Positions 7,388 to 16,053 of a stretch of DNA of 64,000 nucleotides are shown here, in pieces. Source of the DNA: Aquidulcibacter paucihalophilus (GTDB taxonomy: Bacteria > Pseudomonadota > Alphaproteobacteria > Caulobacterales > Caulobacteraceae); the NCBI GenBank assembly GCA_030285985.1, contig CP127384.1, forward strand, positions 2,654,501 through 2,718,500. The letters run 5' to 3'. The translations under genes were made by a program, and so were the position numbers. Every line of letters starts with the position of its first letter. Position 1 is the stretch's first letter. The notes under the pieces are model-generated. The model was not told the origin of the DNA and ran no database searches. It saw only the letters and a list, made by a program, of their open reading frames with translations.

Positions 7388-9196
7388 TCAGGCTGCGGCC
7401 CAGGCGCGCACACGCTCCTCCAGCACCGCCAGGGGAAGGGCGCCGGCGCCCAGCACCGCTTCATGGAAGCCCTTGATGTCGAAGCGGTCGCCCATCGTCG
7501 CCCGGGCCTCGTCCCGCAGCGCCAAGATTTTCAATTGGCCGACCTTGTAGCTGGTCGCCTGACCTGGGTCGGAGATGTAGCGTTCCACCTCGCGACGGAT
7601 GTTCAGTTCCGACATCATGGTGTTTTCGGTGAAGTAGCTGATCGCCTGCTCGCGGGTCCAGCGACGGGTGTGGATACCCGTGTCGACCACCATGCGGATT
7701 GCCCGCCACAGCTCCAGCGACAGACGGCCGAAGTCCGAATACGGATCGGTATAGAAGCCCATCTCCTTGGCCAGCTTTTCGGCGTACAGGCCCCAGCCCT
7801 CGATATAGGCACCGTAGAAGGCGAACTTCCTGAACATCGGCAGGCTCTCCTGCTCCTGCGCCCGCGCCAGCTGGAAGTGATGCCCAGGCGCGCCCTCATG
7901 ATAGGCGATCGCTTCGGCCTGCGGCTTTGACACCTGGGTCATGTCGGCGAGGTTCACATAGTAGATGCCGGGCCGCGCCCCATCCGCCGAGGGCGGGTTG
8001 TAGAAGGCGACCGAGGCCGTGGCCTGCCTCCATTCCTCGACCGCACGGACCTCAAGCGCCGTGCGCGGCAGCTGGCTGAACCACTGCGGCGCGGCTTGCA
8101 TGGCCTGGGCGATATAGGCACGGCTGTCGGCCAGGAACCGCTCCCGGCCCTCGGCGGTGTTCGGATACTGGTACTGCGGATCGGTGCGCAGATGCTGGAA
8201 GAAGTCCTGCAGAGTGCCCGCGAAACCGACCTGATTGCGGATCACGTCCATCTCGCCATGCAGGCGCGTGACTTCGGACAGACCGGTCTCATGGATCCAG
8301 TCGGCGGTGTCGTCGGTCGAGTTGTAGAATTTCAGCGACGATTGGTAGAATGCCGCACCGTCCGGCAGGGCCCAGACCCCGTCATTGCGGTCGTGCGTCG
8401 CGCCGACGCGCTCGACCTCGGACAGCATACGTTCATAGCCGCGTTTGAAGGGTCCGGTCAGGGCTGCGCGTCCCGCCTCCAGCAGGCGCGTCTTCTCCCC
8501 AGCGCTGATTTCGAGCGCATTCACCTTGGCCTGGAAGTCGGCCCAGACAGGCGAGTCCTCACCCTCGCCGAAGGGCGCGCCGGTGATCACGTTGCGCCCG
8601 TCGCGCACGACAGGCTCATAAGTGAAGGCCGGCGGCGTCAGCCCATCGGCAACGCGGGCGGCGAATTCGGCCGCGACCTCGTTCATGACCCGCTCGACGG
8701 CGTTGAGACGCGAGACGTAGGCCTCGGCATCTTCGACACTCGAGACACCGTGGGCGTTGATCAGCATGACCGGCAGCTGCCCCATCACGCTGCCGTTGGT
8801 CGAGACCAGATACTGATGGCGACGCCAGCGGAACATCTCACGCTGCTGGGCGAAGGCGTCGCGATAGAGCCGAAGCGACAGCTGGCCCTGCTCCGACAGT
8901 TGAGCCCCGCCGAAGCGCGCCTGGATATTCGCCAGTTGACGCTCGCCCAGCGCCAACCGCGCCGCCGCCGCCCGGGGGGTATAATCGTCCAGCTCGCTGT
9001 AGCGTTCCTTCATACCCAGCTGCGTCATGGTTTCGGGCGAAGCGCGCACGCCTTCCATGAAGGCGGCGTCCAGGGCCTCGATCAGCGCGGCGTCGTCAGC
9101 GCCCTCGGCGGCTTGTCCAAGGGCCGAGCGGGCGAGTGCAGCAGGCGCGACAGCGGACAGGCCAAGGCCAAGGATTACTGAGCGGCGGTCAAACAT
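7388..9196 (-). CDS. DUF885 family secreted protein (putative metallopeptidase)
   Basis: A 602-residue exported protein. The N-terminus MFDRRSVILGLG with two arginines before a hydrophobic stretch and ALGQA suggests a Sec or Tat signal. DUF885 features are complete: EAIAYHEGAPGHHFQ (an HExxxxH-like metal site), GAYIEGWGLYAEKL, and a conserved C-terminal VGQLKILALRDEA. Members resemble zinc carboxypeptidases and probably trim peptides in the periplasm; activity is inferred from the motifs. The start is placed at MFDRRS (9196) because upstream codons lack signal-peptide character. It is intact, unlike both its neighbours. Confidence 0.9.
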   Translation of the reverse strand: MFDRRSVILGLGLSAVAPAALARSALGQAAEGADDAALIEALDAAFMEGVRASPETMTQLGMKERYSELDDYTPRAAAARLALGERQLANIQARFGGAQLSEQGQLSLRLYRDAFAQQREMFRWRRHQYLVSTNGSVMGQLPVMLINAHGVSSVEDAEAYVSRLNAVERVMNEVAAEFAARVADGLTPPAFTYEPVVRDGRNVITGAPFGEGEDSPVWADFQAKVNALEISAGEKTRLLEAGRAALTGPFKRGYERMLSEVERVGATHDRNDGVWALPDGAAFYQSSLKFYNSTDDTADWIHETGLSEVTRLHGEMDVIRNQVGFAGTLQDFFQHLRTDPQYQYPNTAEGRERFLADSRAYIAQAMQAAPQWFSQLPRTALEVRAVEEWRQATASVAFYNPPSADGARPGIYYVNLADMTQVSKPQAEAIAYHEGAPGHHFQLARAQEQESLPMFRKFAFYGAYIEGWGLYAEKLAKEMGFYTDPYSDFGRLSLELWRAIRMVVDTGIHTRRWTREQAISYFTENTMMSELNIRREVERYISDPGQATSYKVGQLKILALRDEARATMGDRFDIKGFHEAVLGAGALPLAVLEERVRAWAAA

Positions 9197-9264
9197 GCGG
9201 TTTCTCCAGATTGCTCCCGAACCTAGGTCTGCCGTCGCGGGTGTCACGTTACAGATTGATTAGG

Positions 9265-9770
9265 TTAGGCCGTGGGCAGCCCATCCAGCTGACCACGCAG
9301 CATCTGCAGGATGGCCGAGAAGTCGCGACCGCCATAGCCAAGGCCGTTGAACATCTGGAACAGGGCCTCGGTCTGGGCACCCAGGGGCATCGAGGCGCCA
9401 ACCTTGGCTGCCGCGTCCTGGGCCAGCTTCAAATCCTTGAGCATCATGGCTGTAGCGAAGCCGCCGCCGTAGTTGCGGTTCGACGGCGCGGTCGGCACCG
9501 GGCCAGGCCAGGGGTAGTAGGTCGTCGTCGACCAGCTCTGGCCCGACGACTTGGCGACGATGTCGAACATCTTCACCGGATCCAGCCCCAGCCTCTCGGC
9601 CAGCCCGACCGCCTCGCAGGTGCCCAGCATGGTGATGCCGAGGATCATGTTGTTGCAGATCTTGGCCGCCTGCCCCGCTCCGTGATCACTGGCGCGAAAG
9701 GTCGCGCGGCTCATGGGCTCCAGCGCCGCCTCGATGCGGGCGAAGTCAGGTTCGTCGCAGCCGACCATGC
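9265..9770 (-). pseudogene. mmsB: 3-hydroxyisobutyrate dehydrogenase, C-terminal fragment
   Basis: About 168 residues matching the C-terminal helical domain of MmsB (valine degradation): GAGQAAKICNNMILG, SSGQSW, and GGGFATAMMLKDLKLAQDA with the catalytic-lysine region, ending in DFSAILQMLRG. The whole NAD-binding Rossmann domain is missing. Homology stops at about 9770, where a 28-bp sequence repeated at 12081 begins, so the gene was cut by a rearrangement at that point. The fragment could still be translated but cannot be a dehydrogenase. Confidence 0.85.
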
Positions 9771-9798
9771 GCGAAGCCGCGGCGACCGCCACGCTTGG
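9771..9798 (+). repeat. 28-bp direct repeat, copy 1
   Basis: Matches 12081-12108 with one mismatch. It sits exactly at the breakpoint of the mmsB fragment. Copy 2 is the leader of an Xre gene, so copy 1 may be what remains of a second Xre gene start. Confidence 0.75.
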
Positions 9799-9891
9799 CC
9801 TGACTACCCGAAGCGATCATGGATCGTGGATCTGCGGGGCTTGGGCGGCCGCCAGTTCCGTATCTGAACTTGAACATCCTGCCGAGTAGAC

Positions 9892-9925
9892 AAGGCCAGC
9901 GGTTCTGCCGCTGGCCTTTTTCTTT
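9892..9925 (+). terminator. Rho-independent terminator
   Basis: A perfect 9-bp stem (GGCCAGCGG pairing with CCGCTGGCC) around a 5-base loop, followed by a T-rich tail. No intact plus-strand gene ends just before it. Confidence 0.75.
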
Positions 9926-10102
9926 GCCCGCGCGGGCCGTCTGTAGAATGGCGCTAAGGACGCTCTGAAATGGCGCTAACGCGCAGCTAATATGGCCGCA
10001 CGACGCCGCCCAGACCGTGCCTCGAATTGATGACTGGGCGTCTGTGGAGGCCGTCCTGCTAAAGCTCTCCGGCCAGATCGCCGTCTTGAATATTGCTTCC
10101 GA

Positions 10103-10140
10103 AGGGGCCGGCATGTTCGCCGGCCCCTCTTGCTTTGTCT
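10103..10140 (+). terminator. Rho-independent terminator
   Basis: A perfect 10-bp stem (AGGGGCCGGC pairing with GCCGGCCCCT) around loop ATGTTC, followed by CTTGCTTTGTCTT. The short upstream transcript it would end has no clear gene. Confidence 0.65.
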
Positions 10141-10302
10141 TGGCCTCGGAAAGGCGGTTGCCGGACCCATTGAAAGGTGACGAACGGACAGATGGAAGGG
10201 GCCGGATGGGAGGTCGTAGGTCCCGCGAGGCAAGGACTGGAGGCGCATACAGGCCTTTCATAGCGTCTATCGGGGCGGACTCTCACGAGTCCCGGTTTGT
10301 CA

Positions 10303-11568
10303 TCACCAAGGCTCGGTGCCATCGGCGTTGCACCGCCTGTAGCGTCTCATTGGCCCGTTTCCAGTTAGATGAAACTCGTTGGGACCCACCAGCTGCACCA
10401 CGCCGGTGTATTCATAAGCCGGACCCACGGGCTGCTCGGTGTCCATGTCGACTTCCTGGGTCGTCATGGTCAGGCTCCCAGCGGACAGCAACCAACTGCC
10501 CTGCACCCCGAAGGCTAGCAGGCGTCCGCCCTCCTCCAACTCGAACGCCGCGTCGCTCGCGCAGCCACCGCCTTCATCGACCCAAACACCAACTATGGCT
10601 TGCGGCGACTGCAAGGGGATCAACTCACCGCCCGGCGCTGCAGTGGCAACATTCGGTGCGGCGGGCATAGGCGCATTGGCAGCAGGGGTGACCATTGGCC
10701 TAGCCGCGAGTTCGTTGTCCCGCGTACTCCACCAGAACCAGATGCCGCCGATCAGGAAGAGCCCGAGCCAGCCCAAGGCGATCCAGCCGATGATCTTGCG
10801 GGTCGGCGCAGACGTCGCCCGACCGCGCGCCCAGGCGTCCTTCCAGCTGGGGGCCTCTGCCGGGGCAGGGTTGCCAGCGACAGGTCGCCGGCCCGCCAGC
10901 CAGAAGGCACCCCGGGCTACTCCGATCAGATACCAAAGCGCGAGGGCCGCCAAACCGCCGCTGCCGAGCTTCGCCGCTAGCTTCATTGGCTCCGGCGACA
11001 TGAAGGGCCAGACGACGGCGCTGACTGTCATCACTGCGAGGATGACCACGCCGACACGGCTGGCCCGGCGTGCGATCCAGAGGCTGAGCAAACCCACCAC
11101 GACGGTGCTCACGCTCAGGCTGAGGGCGCTCGTCAGCAGCTCGTCGCCCATCGACACGGTGGAGGTCCAGGAGCGGCCCGCCAAGCTTTGGTTGACGCGA
11201 CCGACCTCCGAGACGAACTCCCCCGCGATCAAGAGCGCGGCTGTCGCCCACACGCGCCCAACCTGCTGCGATGCGTCGGGCACGCCATTGATGGGACGAA
11301 GGGTCGACGTCAGGTCGTTGGCGACGGCGTTCTCGGGCGTTTCGACGAAGGGTGTGGCGGCGGCATCAGACGCAGTCCGGTCGGGCTGGCCGGTGTGACC
11401 GCCAGCAGGCTCGGAAGATGCAGGCGTCGCCGCGTCAGCGGTCGGGGCGGAGTTCGCTTCCTTGCCGGCGAGCAGTAAGGCCTTCTCGCGTGTGAACTCC
11501 TCGTCGGTGAGCAGGCCTTGGTCGCGCAGGCGACCCAGACGCTCCAGCCTGTCCAGGCGGTCCGTCAT
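10303..11568 (-). CDS. SHOCT-domain membrane protein
   Basis: A 421-residue protein. Residues 3-32 (RLDRLERLGRLRDQGLLTDE) are a SHOCT domain, a short helical module for oligomerisation or membrane tethering. A proline/alanine-rich linker follows, then four or five transmembrane helices (including VVVGLLSLWIA, GVVILAVMTVSAVVW and IIGWIALGWLGLFLIGGIWF), then a periplasmic C-terminal domain ending in EFHLTGNGPMRRYRRC. That last domain is also found in the broken gene at 6860-7311. The ATG overlaps the stop of the upstream lipoprotein gene by 4 bp, so the two form one operon that diverges from the Xre regulator at 12112. Confidence 0.75.
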   Translation of the reverse strand: MTDRLDRLERLGRLRDQGLLTDEEFTREKALLLAGKEANSAPTADAATPASSEPAGGHTGQPDRTASDAAATPFVETPENAVANDLTSTLRPINGVPDASQQVGRVWATAALLIAGEFVSEVGRVNQSLAGRSWTSTVSMGDELLTSALSLSVSTVVVGLLSLWIARRASRVGVVILAVMTVSAVVWPFMSPEPMKLAAKLGSGGLAALALWYLIGVARGAFWLAGRRPVAGNPAPAEAPSWKDAWARGRATSAPTRKIIGWIALGWLGLFLIGGIWFWWSTRDNELAARPMVTPAANAPMPAAPNVATAAPGGELIPLQSPQAIVGVWVDEGGGCASDAAFELEEGGRLLAFGVQGSWLLSAGSLTMTTQEVDMDTEQPVGPAYEYTGVVQLVGPNEFHLTGNGPMRRYRRCNADGTEPW

Positions 11569-12041
11569 TGGACGAACTCCAGGGTGTAGCCACCCCCGTT
11601 CCTGAACGGCGTCCAAATGCCGTCGTGTCGCGTTCCATACATGTGGAGGCCGAACATCTGGGCCTTGAGCGGACCCACAGGCTGCTCCTCACCATCCACG
11701 TCCAGAAGCACGGGCTCGTAGTAACCTTGGCAATAGGGCGCCTGCACCACCGGCTGGACCACCGGGGCAAACAACAGCGAGACCACAGTGGTCGTGCCGT
11801 TAAGCGGGTTGGCCTTTTCAACACGGAAAATGACGTCCTCGCCGTCGGTGGTCTGCCACGACGTCACGTGGCGGCCCATGAGCGGTTTCACCCACTCAGG
11901 CGCGTAAAGCACCTCTTGGCCCGTCGAAACGCAGGCCCGGGCGATCACAGCTGGCGGCTCTGCGGTCGGCTGGTTGCCGCAAGCCGCGAGCGCGAGTGTG
12001 AGGGCGGCCGCGATCAGGCCGCCAGCGCGCGTGTGTTTCAT
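11565..12041 (-). CDS. Hypothetical lipoprotein
   Basis: A 158-residue protein with a lipoprotein signal (AAALTLALAAC, lipobox LAAC), so it is probably membrane anchored in the periplasm. The mature part has a second Cys pair and beta-rich segments, ending GGGYTLEFVQ. First gene of a two-gene minus-strand operon with the SHOCT protein (4-bp overlap). The start lies 20 bp from an inverted repeat (12061-12078) shared with the divergent Xre gene, so Xre control is likely. Family unknown. Confidence 0.75.
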   Translation of the reverse strand: MKHTRAGGLIAAALTLALAACGNQPTAEPPAVIARACVSTGQEVLYAPEWVKPLMGRHVTSWQTTDGEDVIFRVEKANPLNGTTTVVSLLFAPVVQPVVQAPYCQGYYEPVLLDVDGEEQPVGPLKAQMFGLHMYGTRHDGIWTPFRNGGGYTLEFVQ

Positions 12042-12060
12042 GAAGCCTCCCTAGACCGAA

Positions 12061-12111
12061 TAACAATTATAGTTGTTACCGCGAACCCGCGGCGACCGCC
12101 ACGCTTGGCGG
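12061..12111. promoter_or_regulatory. Stacked dyads between Xre gene and lipoprotein operon
   Basis: Three inverted repeats in 51 bp: TAACAA-N6-TTGTTA (12061-12078), CCGCG-N4-CGCGG (12079-12092) and CCGCCA-N4-TGGCGG (12096-12111), the last abutting the Xre start codon. The AT-rich dyad is the best candidate operator for autoregulation and for control of the divergent operon. Confidence 0.55.
12081..12108 (+). repeat. 28-bp direct repeat, copy 2
   Basis: Leader of the Xre gene; 27 of 28 bases match 9771-9798. The two copies flank a 2.3-kb block carrying the lipoprotein and SHOCT genes. Confidence 0.75.
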
Positions 12112-12345
12112 ATGGATATTCGCGTTTTGGTGGGTCGAAACGTCCGCCGCGCGCGGATCGAGAAGGGCCTGACTCAGGAAGAGCTGGCCGAGCGCGCGGG
12201 CACGAGCCAGTTCTATGTTTCATCGCTCGAGGCCGGCCGTCGAAACCCAACGGTGGTGACGGTCTTCGAGTTGGCCCAGGCTCTCGGCGTCGATCACCTG
12301 GACCTGCTGCGGCCCAATGGCGAGTCAGCCGTCATGGACGCCTGA
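12112..12345 (+). CDS. Xre-family HTH regulator
   Basis: A 77-residue one-domain repressor: MDIRVLVGRNVRRARIEKGL leads into a canonical HTH_3 fold with TQEELAERAGTSQFYVSSLE as helices 2-3 and GRRNPTVVTVFELAQALGV closing it. No effector domain is present, so it probably acts as a simple dimeric repressor. The ATG at 12112 touches a palindrome, and no separate Shine-Dalgarno is visible. The 3' end overlaps by 52 bp the end of the convergent gene at 12294. Likely target: its own promoter and the divergent lipoprotein operon. Confidence 0.9.
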   Translation: MDIRVLVGRNVRRARIEKGLTQEELAERAGTSQFYVSSLEAGRRNPTVVTVFELAQALGVDHLDLLRPNGESAVMDA

Positions 12346-13115
12346 AGCAGTCGCTGCGCCAGGATCCCCAGCTCCTCGTCGTCCTCCCCCGGCGGTAGGC
12401 GGCTGAAGGGTTTGAGCCCGTTGAGCGCGCCGAGCAGCATGCCGGTGATGATGAAGGCGGCCGGGCGGGCGTTGACGGCGGCCAAGGCCTGGATGGCGAC
12501 CGGCCAGCTGACTTCGGCGCATACCGCGGCCCGGGCCTGGTCGAGCGCGGCGGCGAGGCTGTGGCGTTCGGTGAGGCCTAGACTTTCGCCCGAGGCGACA
12601 CGGGCGACGAAGGAGTCGCCGAGCCAGGCGATAGGCTCGAAGGTGATGCGGCGGCTGTAACCGAGGAGCGCGCGCCCGATGAAGCGGCCGGCGACCTCCA
12701 GGGCTTCGACATCGGCGGGCGGCTGCTGGAACACCATGCCCAGCGCATGAAGGTCACGTTGGGCGTCGCCGCTGCGCCCCCGGGCCCGCAGGCAGATGGG
12801 GGCGACGGCTGCGATGAAGCCTGACGACTGACGGGGCATGACATGGGTCACGTCGCGCAGGACGCTTTGGCCGGGCCCGTGATGAACGGCCCAATCCGCC
12901 ACCAGCCTGCGGATCAGGTCCTGGCTAATGAAGCGGCCGTGTTCCATGCAGCCGCGGGCGGCGTGCAGAAGCACCGTCTCCGGGTCCGGCCAGGCGAGGA
13001 AGGCGGGATCACCCCTCCCCCGCGCGGCCGCGGCCCCGGCGCTGGCTCCGATGATGAGGCCCTCCGCCCGCTGTGACTGTCGCGGCAGGAAGTCCAACAA
13101 AGGAAGGGCCCCCAC
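12294..13115 (-). CDS. Hypothetical protein downstream of nuclease gene
   Basis: A 273-residue, Ala/Arg-rich soluble protein with no recognised motif. It begins one base after the stop of the PGN_0703-like nuclease gene (13117) on the same strand, so the two probably form an operon, and it could be a modifier or immunity-type partner, though nothing in the sequence proves this. Its last 17 codons overlap the convergent Xre gene. Confidence 0.55.
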   Translation of the reverse strand: MGALPLLDFLPRQSQRAEGLIIGASAGAAAARGRGDPAFLAWPDPETVLLHAARGCMEHGRFISQDLIRRLVADWAVHHGPGQSVLRDVTHVMPRQSSGFIAAVAPICLRARGRSGDAQRDLHALGMVFQQPPADVEALEVAGRFIGRALLGYSRRITFEPIAWLGDSFVARVASGESLGLTERHSLAAALDQARAAVCAEVSWPVAIQALAAVNARPAAFIITGMLLGALNGLKPFSRLPPGEDDEELGILAQRLLQASMTADSPLGRSRSR

Positions 13116-13116
13116 G

Positions 13117-14082
13117 TCAGATCAGCTGATGAACGGGCGTCATGTCGATGTATCGCTTGGTCAGCGCGACCGCATGATCTGGCGCGCCGGCCAACGCCAG
13201 GGCGGCGATGGCGTCCTCGAGCGGCAAGTTGGCGAAGCTGGCCTGGCCTGACCCAGCTGACGCGAGGTGCTCGCGGTATTGGCTGACGGCGCGCTGAACC
13301 TGGTCGTTCAGCCTGGGCGCGACAACGAAGATGCGAGCGGCGTCATAGAGACCGCATGCGACCATGGCTTGGCCGAGCAGATGAAGTCTCCAGCATTGCT
13401 GAACCGGGTTTCGACGCAGGGCCGGGTCGTCGGCGTCGATGAAGAGATCGCTCTCGCGGGCGAGGTCATCATAGCGCTCGCGCATGCGGGGCTCGGCCTC
13501 AGCGCAGGTCTCGGAGTATTTGGTTTCGACGCCGATGAAGGTGCGTTTGCCGTCGTCCTGTCGGATGGAGATGGCGACGTCGAAGGCCGTGCCGTCGGCC
13601 AGGAAATGGGGATCGCCCCGGCCCGGACTGTGTTCGAAAGTCACCGTGCAAACCCGGCCCGCCAAATCCGGCGCGATCTCGCGGACGAAGGCTTCTGCCA
13701 GGTCGCGGTCCAGCTTGATGGGGCCGAATAGGTTCAGGGCCATAGGGGTGGATGACAGCATGTTCGAGTACAGCCGCGTCTCGTCCCAGACCGCGCCCGG
13801 CTCACGGTAGGCGAGCTCGCGGCGCGCCAGGCGATGAACCTCTGGCGACAGGAAGTTGCCGCCGGCCGCGCCTTCGTAGGTCGCGAGCAGGTGGCCCATC
13901 TTGCGCTTCTGGCCCCGTGGATTGACGTGACTGCCCATGGTCCAGCCGGCTGCCTCTCGATGAAGGGCCTGGAGCAGACGGGCGCAGGCGCGGAACCGGC
14001 TGTCGTTGGGGCTGTAAACCTTGTGCGCCTTCAGGAGCGCTTCGGGCACGAGGGGCAGTCGGTCAGGCGGGAACAGGTCCAA
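13117..14082 (-). CDS. PGN_0703-like putative restriction endonuclease
   Basis: A 321-residue protein with a PD-(D/E)xK-type core: HSPGRGDPHFLADGTAFDVA contributes the acidic residues and RTFIGVETKYSE gives the ExK. This arrangement matches the PGN_0703 family of predicted restriction endonucleases. The start must be the TTG at 14082, because an in-frame stop lies four codons upstream. That TTG falls inside the 265-bp repeat 14075-14339, so the gene's leader is shared with the gene at 37959-38150. No methyltransferase is nearby, so a solitary nuclease role (type IV-like or phage defence) is possible. Confidence 0.7.
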   Translation of the reverse strand: MDLFPPDRLPLVPEALLKAHKVYSPNDSRFRACARLLQALHREAAGWTMGSHVNPRGQKRKMGHLLATYEGAAGGNFLSPEVHRLARRELAYREPGAVWDETRLYSNMLSSTPMALNLFGPIKLDRDLAEAFVREIAPDLAGRVCTVTFEHSPGRGDPHFLADGTAFDVAISIRQDDGKRTFIGVETKYSETCAEAEPRMRERYDDLARESDLFIDADDPALRRNPVQQCWRLHLLGQAMVACGLYDAARIFVVAPRLNDQVQRAVSQYREHLASAGSGQASFANLPLEDAIAALALAGAPDHAVALTKRYIDMTPVHQLI

Positions 14083-14339
14083 GGGAGGCTCTCATCTGCA
14101 TGGTTGATGCAGAGAGATTCACCGGTCCAGCGATCTAGTTGACCTGATCCCTATTCCACCGGTCCCCGGCTCCGGAGCCTTCTGAATATTCCACCCCGGC
14201 GGAGCGCAGCTTCAAGGGAGGCGAAGGGGAAGCGAATGACTGTTTGTTGGGGGAAGTGGGGATGGGGGGAGGAAGAATATATGGATGTAGTGCCGACCAG
14301 TGGTGTCAGCCATCGGTCTGACACCGACTGGTGCAGGGA
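14075..14339 (+). repeat. 265-bp long direct repeat, copy 1
   Basis: About 90 percent identical by eye, without gaps, to 38143-38407. Both copies lie immediately upstream of a minus-strand gene whose TTG start (TTG GAC CTN) is inside the repeat. It therefore looks like a duplicated promoter and leader region. The 24 kb between the copies could be lost by recombination. Confidence 0.85.
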
Positions 14340-14682
14340 TCAGCGGTAGCCATCCCGCCCCCTCGTCCAGGAGGAAGTCGCCTTTTGACTCATAGCGGCG
14401 GTTTAGAACGTCCGGATTACGGGTCTTGATCTGGCCGGCACGTCGCACGCTAACGCTTGCACGAGCTTCGCCATGTCTGCGCTCATCAACAAAACGTCGA
14501 TAACCTTTGTTCAGAGGCGGTCGTCTTCACAAGTCCTTTTCGTGCCAGTCGGATCGGCTTCGGGGCCCAAGAAGGGCACACGCTCTACTGGTATTTCCGG
14601 TTGTGTTTTGTCGCAAAGCTCAACATAACCGCGATGTTTAGGTGAAAAGAGCGGCCGGAAAGGCCGGGTCGGGACAACGCCC
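14340..14682. other. Intergenic region before the sigma-like gene
   Basis: No gene seen on either strand. It must hold the promoter of the 14683-19443 operon; the AT-richer segment at about 14590-14645 is the best place, but no clear -35/-10 pair can be named. Confidence 0.35.
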
Positions 14683-15474
14683 TTGATCGAACCATTGCGT
14701 AAGACGACGCTGGACGGGCAGCCCTATGCTCGCCCGACTCTGATACAGAGCCGACTGGGCGACCTTCTCAAGCAGCCGCGCGAAAAGATACTCGAAGTCG
14801 CCAGGATCCGTGACCGAAATACGCCCGGCTACGTCCCTAGCGAATGTCTGGTCTATCTCCTCCGGGCCGCACGGAGGGACAATCAGGAACAGTGGTTCAA
14901 CGTTTTGTATGGCGAGCTGCTCGAACGTATTCTTCGGCGATTGCCGAAGGCCGATAGTTCGGATGGCATCACCCGCTCGCTCAAGAACGAAGCGATCCGG
15001 GACGGCGTTCTTGGCAGGATGGGTGAGCTAATCGCCGCGGACAGGTCCGACTACTCCTTGGCGCTGGATTATTTCGAGATCCGCTTCGACAGCGCGCTCG
15101 CCAACCTGAAGAAGGACGCCCAGAACAGGGCTTGGCGCCAAGAAAACCGCAATGAAACCTTGGAGTTCGACGATCGTACGGGCGAACTTCCCCACGATGT
15201 CGAGCGCGCGGCTGGATCGTTCGATCCGCTGGATACCGACCGTTTGGATGACACGGCTTACCGGTCCCGGCTCTACGAAGCGATTGATGCTTTACCAAAG
15301 GAACAAAGCAGGATCATTCACATGTTGCTCGAGGGCTTCCCGATCGACTCCAAAGAACCCGGTGTCGTCACGATTTCCAGTACGCTTGATCGGGTAGAGA
15401 AAACGATCAGAACGTATAGAGACAAAGCCTACGCGACGCTGCGGGAATTGTTGGGCGACGGAGCGGATAAATGA
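14683..15474 (+). CDS. Sigma-factor-like DNA-binding protein
   Basis: A 263-residue protein. The C-terminal 65 residues (LYEAIDALPKEQSRIIHMLL, then ISSTLDRVEKTIRTYRDKAY) resemble region 4 of sigma-70 factors, the helix-turn-helix that reads -35 boxes. The preceding helical part (residues about 80-150) could correspond to region 2, but its match is weak. The TTG start at 14683 has no strong Shine-Dalgarno, so the start is uncertain. Its stop overlaps the next ATG (ATGA). It is the first gene of a three-gene operon ending in the ImmA/IrrE-UvrD fusion, so it probably regulates that operon or recruits polymerase to damage-response promoters; this is inference. Confidence 0.6.
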   Translation: MIEPLRKTTLDGQPYARPTLIQSRLGDLLKQPREKILEVARIRDRNTPGYVPSECLVYLLRAARRDNQEQWFNVLYGELLERILRRLPKADSSDGITRSLKNEAIRDGVLGRMGELIAADRSDYSLALDYFEIRFDSALANLKKDAQNRAWRQENRNETLEFDDRTGELPHDVERAAGSFDPLDTDRLDDTAYRSRLYEAIDALPKEQSRIIHMLLEGFPIDSKEPGVVTISSTLDRVEKTIRTYRDKAYATLRELLGDGADK

Positions 15475-16052
15475 CCGACGGACAAACGCGGCCTTCGCGC
15501 GAAGACGTCACATTTGCCTTCGCGGTAGAGCCGCTCCACGACAGGGCGACCCTTGAACGCTATTTGAGGGATTATCCCGAATACGCCGGGGATCTAGTCG
15601 ACCTCGGTCGCGAACTAAGCCGTGTCGTGGTGGAGTGGACTGAACCGCTCTCGGCTGACGAGCGTTCCGTGATTGAGGCTGCCGTCGCCGCGCGGAGCCG
15701 CGACCTACAGATGGCTCGCGATCTTTTTGCGCCTCTTTCAGTTGCGACGCTGAAGGAGATCGCCGCTCACCTGGCAGTCCCCCGGCAGGTGATCACAGCG
15801 TTTCGTGAACGCCGGGTTCGACTGGATACCGTGCCGGGCCATTTCCTGAGCGTGCTGGCTCGCGAGCTAGGCGGCACCTTGCAGGATTTCCGGATTTACT
15901 ACCTCAACTTGGGCTCCTCGAGCGGAGCCGTGGCGGCATACAAGTCCAAGGTCAAACCTTCGGCGCCTGACCCGGTGAGCTTCGAACAGCTCCTCATAGA
16001 GGCAGCCGTGCCGAAGCCTGAACGAGAGCGCCTGCTAGCTGACGATCGCTGA
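15471..16052 (+). CDS. Small HTH-like protein, possible protease target
   Basis: A 193-residue protein. Residues about 90-140 (ATLKEIAAHLAVPRQVITAF followed by DTVPGHFLSVLARELGG) have the spacing of an Xre-like helix-turn-helix, though the match is loose. It overlaps the sigma-like gene by 4 bp and ends one base before the metallopeptidase-helicase fusion. ImmA/IrrE peptidases act on adjacent Xre-type repressors (ImmR, DdrO), so this protein is the natural candidate substrate or anti-sigma partner. No family is recognised with confidence. Confidence 0.55.
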   Translation: MTDGQTRPSREDVTFAFAVEPLHDRATLERYLRDYPEYAGDLVDLGRELSRVVVEWTEPLSADERSVIEAAVAARSRDLQMARDLFAPLSVATLKEIAAHLAVPRQVITAFRERRVRLDTVPGHFLSVLARELGGTLQDFRIYYLNLGSSSGAVAAYKSKVKPSAPDPVSFEQLLIEAAVPKPERERLLADDR

Positions 16053-16053
16053 C

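Larger units (their letters stand above)
9793..10302. other. Gene-free stretch with two hairpins
   Basis: No convincing gene on either strand. It contains two strong terminator-like hairpins (9892-9925 and 10103-10140) facing right, spaced about 200 bp apart, which could bracket a small transcript. I see no recognisable RNA family between them. Confidence 0.4.

Noticed and set aside
9793..10302. A known small RNA (6S, tmRNA or similar) between the two terminators
   Set aside because: No conserved sequence or secondary structure of such RNAs could be recognised.
13117..14082. Restriction-modification system
   Set aside because: The nuclease-like gene has no methyltransferase or specificity gene beside it, so a full R-M system cannot be claimed.
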